From DASWTL01 sp036405495 (GTDB lineage Bacteria; Bacteroidota; Bacteroidia; Sphingobacteriales; Sphingobacteriaceae), in NCBI GenBank assembly GCA_036405495.1, contig DASWXL010000135.1, positions 1 to 21,307 of the forward strand: a DNA stretch of 21,307 nt. The letters run 5' to 3'. The notes below the pieces were generated by a model, which was not told where the DNA came from, searched no databases, and saw only the letters and a program-made list of their open reading frames with translations. Below, piece after piece: positions 15,624-21,307 of this stretch. Each line of letters opens with the position of its first letter. The stretch's first letter is position 1. The translations under genes were made by a program, and so were the position numbers.

Positions 15624-16805
15624 TTACACTAGCTTCTGATAGGTACGCCACCACAGATCCGGCATTTCGCCGCCTACGGCTATCTCGTAGTCTTCGTAAC
15701 GGCACGGCACAAGATGAAACCGTTCGTTCTGTGATCTCCCTGAGGGATAAGGTACCTGCATCCACCAGCGGTCGGTCTTTTTACTTTTCACGAAGATAAG
15801 CTCATGCGAATTGTCCTTCAACGGGGCACGGTATATCAGATAGTGAGATTTCGGCTGAAGAGGAAAATCCTTCTTACGGTTATAATAGCCGTCAACAAAA
15901 TACCAGAGCATCTGGGCCAGCAGCATGGCGGTTTGGCCATTCTGATCAAATGCCGGATTGAATTCGTAGAAGCCGATAGACGACAGCTTGTCGTTCATCC
16001 CCGCATAGCGGCACATCTGGCAGGCTTCTTCGCCATAGAACCCGTTGGGTGACGCGTTGGCATTAGCTCCGGCATCAGACGAGCGGATAGCGGAAACGTC
16101 AAAGCTGATCATATTCGCATTACGGATAACAGGCTCGGTGGTATTGATACGACCATATACATCGCCCAGCCGGTGAACGTCGAAATAAAGCTTTTCCATA
16201 AACCGGAGGCTGTCCTGGTTCACATAGTAGGTCTGATACCCAATGTTGCTGAAGTTGAACAGGTAGTTAGGCGTATGCAGGAAGATCTTGTTGAGATATC
16301 CTTTTGAGGTGGTTCCGACCGCACCCGGATCACTTTCGTCTATATCGAACTGCGAGTCGACCACCAGGAGGTCAACCTTTTGTTCCAGGTCCTCATAGGC
16401 CATATACTGAGCATAAGTAAGATCCTGCCCGCCGCCAATGATCACCGGCAATATGTTCTTCTTTACAAGTTCGGCCGTTACGATCTTTAAGGCAATGTAG
16501 GTGTCTGACACCTGATGTCCCGGCTTGATGTTGCCCAGGTCAACGATGCGTGTGATATATCCGCCTTCATGCAAGGTATAGAACCGCTCGCGGACATAAT
16601 CGGGCCCTAAAGCGCACCCCTGATTATTCACGGCATTCCGGTCTTCCTGAACACCGATCAGCGCAATATCAAAGCGGTCTTCCTCCAGTTCAGGAAACTC
16701 GCTTACGAACGCCTGGATCTTGTTTCCATACTGGCTCAGATAAAATCCGCTTTCAGGACTAAGCCTGCTTATATCAATAGGGGAGAAAAAATCAGCTAAC
16801 GACAT
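15624..16805 (-). CDS. Arginase/ureohydrolase-fold protein with degenerate metal site
   Basis: This protein has 393 residues from ATG 16805 (MSLADFFSPIDISRL). The frame extends 54 bases upstream to a TTG, but that part overlaps a promoter-like element. It follows the ureohydrolase fold (arginase, agmatinase, formimidoylglutamase), and databases often name relatives formimidoylglutamase. The family's three metal motifs are altered. GGDHS becomes GGGQD (124-128), so the His is now Gln127. DAHxD becomes DSQFD (150-154), where D150 and D154 are kept but the His is now Gln152. SFDxD becomes SFDVS (234-238), where D236 is kept but the second Asp is now Ser238. Three of six ligands are thus lost. 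A C-terminal extension rich in Trp and Tyr (DRWWMQVPYP, DLWWRTYQKLV) is not part of classical arginases. It is probably not a manganese ureohydrolase, and its role is unknown. Confidence 0.85.
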   Translation of the reverse strand: MSLADFFSPIDISRLSPESGFYLSQYGNKIQAFVSEFPELEEDRFDIALIGVQEDRNAVNNQGCALGPDYVRERFYTLHEGGYITRIVDLGNIKPGHQVSDTYIALKIVTAELVKKNILPVIIGGGQDLTYAQYMAYEDLEQKVDLLVVDSQFDIDESDPGAVGTTSKGYLNKIFLHTPNYLFNFSNIGYQTYYVNQDSLRFMEKLYFDVHRLGDVYGRINTTEPVIRNANMISFDVSAIRSSDAGANANASPNGFYGEEACQMCRYAGMNDKLSSIGFYEFNPAFDQNGQTAMLLAQMLWYFVDGYYNRKKDFPLQPKSHYLIYRAPLKDNSHELIFVKSKKTDRWWMQVPYPSGRSQNERFHLVPCRYEDYEIAVGGEMPDLWWRTYQKLV

Positions 16806-16849
16806 CTTATGAATTGGGGGCCTGCGTGCAGTTTTAGACAGACCAGCAC

Positions 16850-16857
16850 CAAATATC
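16850..16857 (-). promoter_or_regulatory. Candidate -7 element for the arginase-like gene
   Basis: Minus-strand GATATTTG matches TAnnTTTG except the first base and is identical to the element before purD. It would give a leader of roughly 40 bases to the ATG at 16805. Confidence 0.3.
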
Positions 16858-16870
16858 AACTTTATTCAAT

Positions 16871-16878
16871 TACTTTTG
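16871..16878 (+). promoter_or_regulatory. Candidate -7 element for the epimerase-serB-crcB-TDO operon
   Basis: TACTTTTG matches TAnnTTTG fully and lies 27 bases before the ATG at 16906, within the 100-bp divergent region. A -33 TTG is not clear. Confidence 0.4.
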
Positions 16879-16905
16879 AAGGCATTTTAAAAAATTCCCC
16901 GCAGG

Positions 16906-17868
16906 ATGATTTTAGTTACAGGCGCCACAGGTTTTTTAGGGTCGGAGGTTGTGCGGCAACTTGTGCAGCAAAATGCCCCGGTGATCGCCCTGAAGCGCCG
17001 GGCCTCTAAGATCCCTGAAACCTTGTCGTCACTGCCGATAACCTGGAGAAATGCCGACCTCCTGAATTACTTTGAACTGGAGGAAGCTCTGGAGGGTATC
17101 ACCCATGTCTATCACTGTGCAGCAAGGATATCGTTTGACCCGGCAGAGAAAAAGCAGATGATCCGGGTCAACACCGAAAGTACCGCCAATATTGCCAACC
17201 TATGCCTGGATAAAGGTATCCGTCTGTTGCATGTAAGTTCAGTATCAGCGGTAGGCGATGCTAAAAACGGGGCTCCGATTACGGAAAAGGACCATTGGGC
17301 TTTCTCGGCTCAGCAGTCCGGATATTCCATATCCAAATATGAGAGCGAAATGGAGGTCTGGCGCGCCCACGCCGAAGGGCTTGACGCTGTGATCGTAAAT
17401 CCGTCTGTAATAATTGGCAGACACTGCAGCAAAGAAGGCAGCAGCAAGTTGTTTGAAACCGTAAAAAAGGGTTTACGATTCTACCCTTCAGGCAGCTGCG
17501 GACTGGTCGACGTGGAAGATGTAGCGCGATGCATGATCCGCTTAATGGACAGCAGGGTCAGCGGCGAGCGATTTATCATCAATGCCGAGAACTGGGCTTA
17601 CCGGGATCTGTTCAGCCAGATCGCCGCAGATCTTGACAAGAAGCCGCCCATGATCCATGCCCGCCCGTGGATGCTGAAACTGGCGGCGTCAACAGGTAAT
17701 CTGATGTCGGCATTCAGGAATAAACGGTTCGGCTTAACCGCTGAGACAGCCATAAGCGCTTCACGGGTTCGCATCTATTCTAATAAGAAAATTAAGGAGG
17801 CCATCGGCATCGAATTTAAACCGATCAGGCAAAGCATAAATGAAATTTGCCAAACGCTAAAACAGTGA
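16906..17868 (+). CDS. NAD(P)-dependent epimerase/dehydratase (extended SDR)
   Basis: This 320-residue Rossmann-fold protein has the extended-SDR N-terminal dinucleotide motif TGATGFLG (5-12), the structural motif HCAARISFDP (70-79), the active-site serine region LLHVSSVSAVG (107-117) and the catalytic Y140-x-x-x-K144 in GYSISKYESE. NPSVIIG (165-171) is the usual post-Tyr strand. It belongs broadly with dihydroflavonol-reductase-like and sugar-nucleotide epimerases, and the substrate cannot be told. It opens a compact operon. Its TGA overlaps the GTG of the next gene (GTGA, 17865-17868), so the two are translationally coupled. Whether the reaction relates to serine metabolism is unknown. Confidence 0.93.
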   Translation: MILVTGATGFLGSEVVRQLVQQNAPVIALKRRASKIPETLSSLPITWRNADLLNYFELEEALEGITHVYHCAARISFDPAEKKQMIRVNTESTANIANLCLDKGIRLLHVSSVSAVGDAKNGAPITEKDHWAFSAQQSGYSISKYESEMEVWRAHAEGLDAVIVNPSVIIGRHCSKEGSSKLFETVKKGLRFYPSGSCGLVDVEDVARCMIRLMDSRVSGERFIINAENWAYRDLFSQIAADLDKKPPMIHARPWMLKLAASTGNLMSAFRNKRFGLTAETAISASRVRIYSNKKIKEAIGIEFKPIRQSINEICQTLKQ

Positions 17869-19160
17869 ACAAACAATTTTTCATCATTGATTTCGACAGT
17901 ACATTTACACAGGTTGAAGCCCTGGATGAACTGGCCCGCATCTCATTGAAAAACAATCCCAGAAGGGAAGAGATCTACGAAAAGATCGAGGCGCTGACCA
18001 ATGCCGCTATGGAAGGAAAGCTCTCCTTCAGAGAGAGCCTCACCGGCCGCGTGCAATTGCTGGAAGCGAATAAAGATCACCTCAAACAACTGGTTACACG
18101 ATTGAAGAAAAAGGTGTCGTTGTCGTTTGCCCGTAACCGCGTGTTCTTCAGGAACCATGCCGATGACGTTCTGATCGTTTCAGGCGGTTTTAAAGAGTTC
18201 ATAACGCCCGTGGTCACCCCTTTTCATATCAAAAAGGAAAATATTTACGCCAATACGTTTGTATTTGACAGCGATGGAAAGATCATCGGATACGATGATC
18301 AAAATCCTCTTTCGGAAGAGGGAGGAAAAGTGCGGCTGCTGAAAGAGCTGCAGCTGGAGGGCGACATTTATGGCATCGGCGACGGCCATTCCGATTTCCA
18401 GCTTAAAGAGTACGGAATGATCAAAAAGTTTTTCGCTTACACCGAAAACATTGAAAGGAAGACGGTGACCGAGAAGGCCGACCACATCACTCCCAGCTTC
18501 GACGAGTTCCTCTATGTCAACAATCTGCCACGGGCGATCTCCTATCCGAAGAACCGCATCCTGTGTCTGGTGATCGGGGATGTGCCGGAGCAGGCCGTTC
18601 AGATATTGAAAAAAGACGGTTTTTCGATCCGCCAGAAAACAAGTTTCGAAGAAAAATACGTGAAAGACGTAGGTATGATGATCCTGGCCGACGGCGAGCA
18701 CATCGAACCGGAGAAGCTCGGACGGGCCGTTAAACTTAAAACAATCGGCTATTTAGGAAACAGCCGGAATAAATTCCCGCATGAGCTGTGTACGGAGATG
18801 GGTATCGTGGTGTTCGACGATCGCAGAAACAATCCCCGCAACAGCGACTTCATCCCGAACAGGGTAATTGACTTCATCAATAAAGGCACTACGCATCTGA
18901 GCAGTAATTTCCCAAACCTTCAGCTGCCCCACAAGCAGGACTCGCACCGCCTGATACACATTCACCGGAATGTTCCCGGCATCATGGCGAAGATCAACAG
19001 CGTATTTGCCAGTCATGACATTAATATCGTGGGCCAGTTCCTGATGACCAACCCGGTGATCGGATATGCTATTACCGACGTCAACTCGCAGTACGACAAA
19101 CAATTGCTGAAAGAACTGAAAAAAATAGATCATACCATTAAATTCAGGGTGTTATACTAA
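17865..19160 (+). CDS. serB: Phosphoserine phosphatase fused to a SerA remnant and ACT domain
   Basis: Starting at GTG 17865 (overlapping the epimerase stop) the protein has 431 residues. Residues 1 to about 205 are a SerB-type HAD-IB phosphatase with motif I DFDST (D9, D11), motif II VSGGF (Ser106), motif III Lys155 and motif IV GIGDGHSD (D173, D177). This domain should dephosphorylate O-phosphoserine, the last step of serine synthesis. Residues about 231-325 align by eye with the substrate-binding half of 3-phosphoglycerate dehydrogenase (RILCLVIGDVPEQAVQIL, then KLKTIG and MGIVVFD), but the NAD-binding GxGxxG domain and its catalytic residues are absent. Residues about 335-431 match the SerA C-terminal end, with NFPNLQLP, LIHIHRNVPGIMAKINSVFA and a final FRVLY, as in the serine-sensing ACT domain of E. 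coli SerA. The design implies serine feedback on the phosphatase (inference). Confidence 0.9.
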   Translation: MNKQFFIIDFDSTFTQVEALDELARISLKNNPRREEIYEKIEALTNAAMEGKLSFRESLTGRVQLLEANKDHLKQLVTRLKKKVSLSFARNRVFFRNHADDVLIVSGGFKEFITPVVTPFHIKKENIYANTFVFDSDGKIIGYDDQNPLSEEGGKVRLLKELQLEGDIYGIGDGHSDFQLKEYGMIKKFFAYTENIERKTVTEKADHITPSFDEFLYVNNLPRAISYPKNRILCLVIGDVPEQAVQILKKDGFSIRQKTSFEEKYVKDVGMMILADGEHIEPEKLGRAVKLKTIGYLGNSRNKFPHELCTEMGIVVFDDRRNNPRNSDFIPNRVIDFINKGTTHLSSNFPNLQLPHKQDSHRLIHIHRNVPGIMAKINSVFASHDINIVGQFLMTNPVIGYAITDVNSQYDKQLLKELKKIDHTIKFRVLY

Positions 19161-19182
19161 TGATCAACGAATTACTGCGCGA

Positions 19183-19557
19183 ATGAAAGAGTTGCTGCTC
19201 GTCTTTGCCGGCGGTGGAGCCGGCAGTATCTGCAGGTTTTTAGTCGGCCGGTTCTTCAGTACCTGGCAGTTTTCATTCCCGTGGGCAACACTGGCGGCCA
19301 ATTTCACGAGCTGCCTTGTTTTCGGCGCCGTGATCATCTTAGGGGTTGAAAGAGTCAATCTTAACTATTCGCTTAAACTTTTGCTCATCACCGGCTTTTG
19401 CGGCGGTTTCAGCACGTACTCGGCATTTACCTTTGAAACGGTGGAGTTATTTAAGAACGGTCACGGCGGTATGGCAATAGCAAACATCGTGTTAAATTTT
19501 GCACTTAGTGTTTCCGGGTTATATTTGGGGATACTAACCGCAAAAGCTTTCACATAA
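19183..19557 (+). CDS. crcB: Fluoride ion channel CrcB/Fluc
   Basis: This is a 124-residue, four-helix inner-membrane protein that exports fluoride passively as a dual-topology dimer. Family marks are GGGAGSICRFLVGR (10-23, with R18), N40 in LAANFTSCLVFG, and the pore motif GFCGGFSTYSAF (71-82). The first Phe-box position is Tyr79 rather than Phe, and the usual N-x-x-G after Asn40 reads N-F-T-S; both are deviations from the commonest sequence. A single copy is present here, which fits a homodimer. It lies 22 bases after the serB fusion, and its stop shares one base with the ATG of the next gene (TAATG). No fluoride riboswitch is seen upstream, so expression probably follows the operon. Confidence 0.93.
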   Translation: MKELLLVFAGGGAGSICRFLVGRFFSTWQFSFPWATLAANFTSCLVFGAVIILGVERVNLNYSLKLLLITGFCGGFSTYSAFTFETVELFKNGHGGMAIANIVLNFALSVSGLYLGILTAKAFT

Positions 19558-20510
19558 TGGAGATTACACCTGAGATCCTCGACCGGCTGGAGAAACTTCA
19601 GCAGAAATATTCGGCAATGGGCCAGGATATGGTTTCATACCTTGACGGATTACTGCATGCAGACTACCTGACCTATTGGGACTACATTCATCTGGATACC
19701 TTGTTAAGCCTTCAGAATCCTAAGACACAGTTTCCGGATGAAAAGATCTTCATTATGTATCATCAAATCACGGAGCTTTACTTTAAGCTGGTACTACATG
19801 AATGCGAACAGATCAGTTCATCTGAAAACCTGACACCCGGCCTGTTCACTACACGTCTAAAGCGCATAAACTCTTATTTCGAAGCATTGATCAATTCGTT
19901 CGACATCATGGTCGACGGGATGAACAAAGATCAGTTTTTGAAGTTCAGGATGGCACTGCTGCCTGCAAGCGGCTTTCAGTCAGGTCAGTACCGGATGATC
20001 GAGATCTATGCTACCAGCTTCGACCGGCTGATTGCGCCGGAAAAGCGGGAAGAACTTACTCTGTTAACTCTGGCGGATCAATTTGAATACATTTACTGGA
20101 AGTTTGGAGCTACAGAACTGTCCACCGGACAGAAAACCCTTACGTTAAAGCAGTTCGAAAAAAAATATTCCGCAACACTTACCGGCCTGGCCGAGAGCGT
20201 TACGGGAAGCAACTTCAGGACATTGCTATCGCGCTTGAGTACGACAGGGCCGGACACTGCAGAACTGGAGGACGAGCTGCGGCGGCTTGACGTTCTCGCA
20301 AACGTAAACTGGCCCCTATCGCATTACAGGTCAGCGGTAAAGTACCTTCACCGTGAACCGGAAGAGATCCGGGCCACCGGTGGCACCAACTGGCAAAAAT
20401 ACCTGCCGCCACGCTTTCAGAAAGTAATATTCTACCCTGAGTTATGGACAGCGGAAGAGCAGGAAAACTGGGGAAAAAGCTGGGTTCAAAGTGTATTGAA
20501 GACACATTAG
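19557..20510 (+). CDS. kynA: Tryptophan 2,3-dioxygenase
   Basis: This heme dioxygenase opens the indole ring of L-tryptophan to N-formylkynurenine, the first step of the kynurenine pathway, in the cytoplasm. It has 317 residues. Diagnostic sequence includes the substrate-contact helix IFIMYHQITELYFKLVLHE (64-82, active-site H69), R131 in FRMALLPASGFQSGQYR, the heme axial H256 in LSHYRSA, and TGGTNWQKYLPPRFQKVIFY (274-293). These match the positions expected from the bacterial enzymes. It is the last gene of the operon, with a one-base overlap to crcB. No kynurenine formamidase or kynureninase gene lies in this window, so whether the route leads to NAD or to degradation is not shown. Confidence 0.97.
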   Translation: MEITPEILDRLEKLQQKYSAMGQDMVSYLDGLLHADYLTYWDYIHLDTLLSLQNPKTQFPDEKIFIMYHQITELYFKLVLHECEQISSSENLTPGLFTTRLKRINSYFEALINSFDIMVDGMNKDQFLKFRMALLPASGFQSGQYRMIEIYATSFDRLIAPEKREELTLLTLADQFEYIYWKFGATELSTGQKTLTLKQFEKKYSATLTGLAESVTGSNFRTLLSRLSTTGPDTAELEDELRRLDVLANVNWPLSHYRSAVKYLHREPEEIRATGGTNWQKYLPPRFQKVIFYPELWTAEEQENWGKSWVQSVLKTH

Positions 20511-20538
20511 CAGGGAGAACTTTATTAAACAAAAAGGG

Positions 20539-20546
20539 TATCTTTG
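20539..20546 (+). promoter_or_regulatory. -7 element TATCTTTG before ilvE
   Basis: TATCTTTG is a full match to TAnnTTTG, identical to the element at 3784-3791. It lies 32 bases before the ilvE GTG and predicts a leader of about 25 bases. It falls in the 68-bp gap after the dioxygenase gene and separates ilvE from the upstream operon. The -33 element is weak. Confidence 0.55.
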
Positions 20547-20578
20547 CGTAATCTTGTAAGGTCAAAACGCTATTAAAC

Positions 20579-21307
20579 GTGACAGATATTCTAAACATTG
20601 AAGTAAACAGAACACTTAATTCCCGTTTACAAACAACCGATTTTAACAACCTTCCGTTCGGCAGATCTTTTTCAGACCACATGTTCGTTGCCGATTACGA
20701 AGGCGGCGAATGGAAAAACTTTCAGATCGTGCCGTTTGGCGATATTATTATCAGCCCGGCGGCGGCTACGCTTCATTACGGCCAGGCTATTTTTGAAGGA
20801 ATAAAAGCCTTCAAACAGGTAAACGGCAATATTTCGATCTTCCGCCCGCTTAAAAATTTCGAGCGCTTTAATATTTCTGCCGACCGTATGGCAATGCCGG
20901 CCGTTCCGGAGGAAATTTTTATGGGCGGCATGACCCAGCTTATCGGTTTCGATAAAGAATGGGTGCCATCGAACGAAGGTTCGTCATTGTACGTCCGCCC
21001 GTTCATGTTTGCTACGGATCCGATACTGGGGGTGCATGCATCTGATAATTATAAATTCATTATCATCACCTGCCCTTCCGGCGCTTACTATTCAAAGCCG
21101 CTGAAAGTAAAGATTGAAACACAATATTCACGAGCCGCCGAAGGCGGGGTGGGTTATGCGAAAACGGCAGGCAATTATGCCCGGTCGCTTTATCCGACAA
21201 GACTCGCTCAGCAGCAGGGCTATGACCAGCTGAACTGGACAGACGCCAAAAACCATCAGTACATTGAGGAATCAGGTACCACGAACGTTATGTTTGTGAT
21301 CAACGAC
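20579..21307 (+). CDS. ilvE: Branched-chain amino acid aminotransferase (3' truncated by window)
   Basis: The first 243 codons are present; the gene continues past the window end. It is a fold-type IV PLP aminotransferase of the group II BCAT type that transfers amino groups between leucine, isoleucine or valine and 2-oxoglutarate. Family sequence includes DFNNLPFGRSFSDHMFVADY (21-40), LHYGQAIFEGIKAF (65-78), YVRPFMFATDPILGV (138-152), PLP-binding Lys195 in GGVGYAKTAGNYA, and EESGTTNVMFV (230-240). The GTG start at 20579 gives the N-terminal extension usual in the family; the first ATG (codon 35) would cut into conserved sequence. A TATCTTTG promoter lies just upstream. The missing part would hold the end of the PLP domain. 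Confidence 0.95.
   Translation, partial: MTDILNIEVNRTLNSRLQTTDFNNLPFGRSFSDHMFVADYEGGEWKNFQIVPFGDIIISPAAATLHYGQAIFEGIKAFKQVNGNISIFRPLKNFERFNISADRMAMPAVPEEIFMGGMTQLIGFDKEWVPSNEGSSLYVRPFMFATDPILGVHASDNYKFIIITCPSGAYYSKPLKVKIETQYSRAAEGGVGYAKTAGNYARSLYPTRLAQQQGYDQLNWTDAKNHQYIEESGTTNVMFVIND

Noticed and set aside
16806..16859. An upstream TTG start for the arginase-like gene
   Set aside because: The added 18 residues are not conserved in the family pattern and would translate the promoter-like element. The ATG at 16805 begins the recognisable MSLADFF sequence.
19161..19182. A fluoride riboswitch ahead of crcB
   Set aside because: Only 22 bases separate crcB from the upstream gene, and no pseudoknot-like motif can fit.
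1..21307. CRISPR arrays, tRNA or rRNA genes, transposases, integrases or phage genes
   Set aside because: No repeated spacer pattern, cloverleaf sequence, inverted-repeat-bounded transposase or phage-like ORF was seen on either strand.

Overview
The window is chromosomal DNA from a member of the Bacteroidota, most likely the Sphingobacteriales (Pedobacter/Mucilaginibacter-like). The evidence is protein-level resemblance (pgi, a long SecA of 1,100 residues, DUF4369-type TlpA proteins, a fused SerB-ACT protein), weak Shine-Dalgarno sequences, and repeated matches to the Bacteroidota -7 promoter element TAnnTTTG. The genus cannot be fixed from sequence alone. Almost everything is housekeeping or metabolic. 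I see no tRNA, rRNA, CRISPR, prophage or insertion sequence, and no gene-free stretch longer than 300 bases.

Layout. A DUF937-like protein (-) and pgi (+) diverge from an AT-rich promoter region at 543-716. pgi converges, with only 5 bp between stops, on a yraN plus glutaminyl-peptide cyclotransferase pair (-). A tiny two-helix membrane protein (+, 3798-3986) diverges from yraN and converges on dnaG. From about 11.8 kb down to 4 kb a long minus-strand cluster reads secA, SPOR-domain protein, M20D amidohydrolase, secreted protein of unknown function, dnaG. All gaps are 0-36 bp, and dnaG has a possible promoter of its own. secA and purD diverge at 11837-12012. purD ends in a perfect hairpin that includes its stop codon. 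It is followed by an orphan secreted or membrane-anchored protein (13463-14308), which converges on a periplasmic TlpA/ResA-type thioredoxin across a bidirectional terminator. Upstream of the thioredoxin, on the same strand, is an arginase-fold protein whose metal site is degenerate.

From 16.9 kb onward a tightly packed plus-strand operon reads SDR epimerase, SerB/SerA-remnant/ACT fusion, crcB fluoride channel, tryptophan 2,3-dioxygenase. It has a GTGA overlap, a 22-bp gap and a TAATG overlap. A new promoter (TATCTTTG at 20539) then drives ilvE, which runs off the window. Serine synthesis, tryptophan breakdown and branched-chain transamination therefore lie side by side.

The two items most worth following are the phosphoserine phosphatase fused to a phosphoglycerate-dehydrogenase remnant that lacks its NAD domain but keeps the serine-sensing ACT domain, and the arginase-like protein that has lost three of the six metal ligands. 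I found no obviously new multi-gene system.
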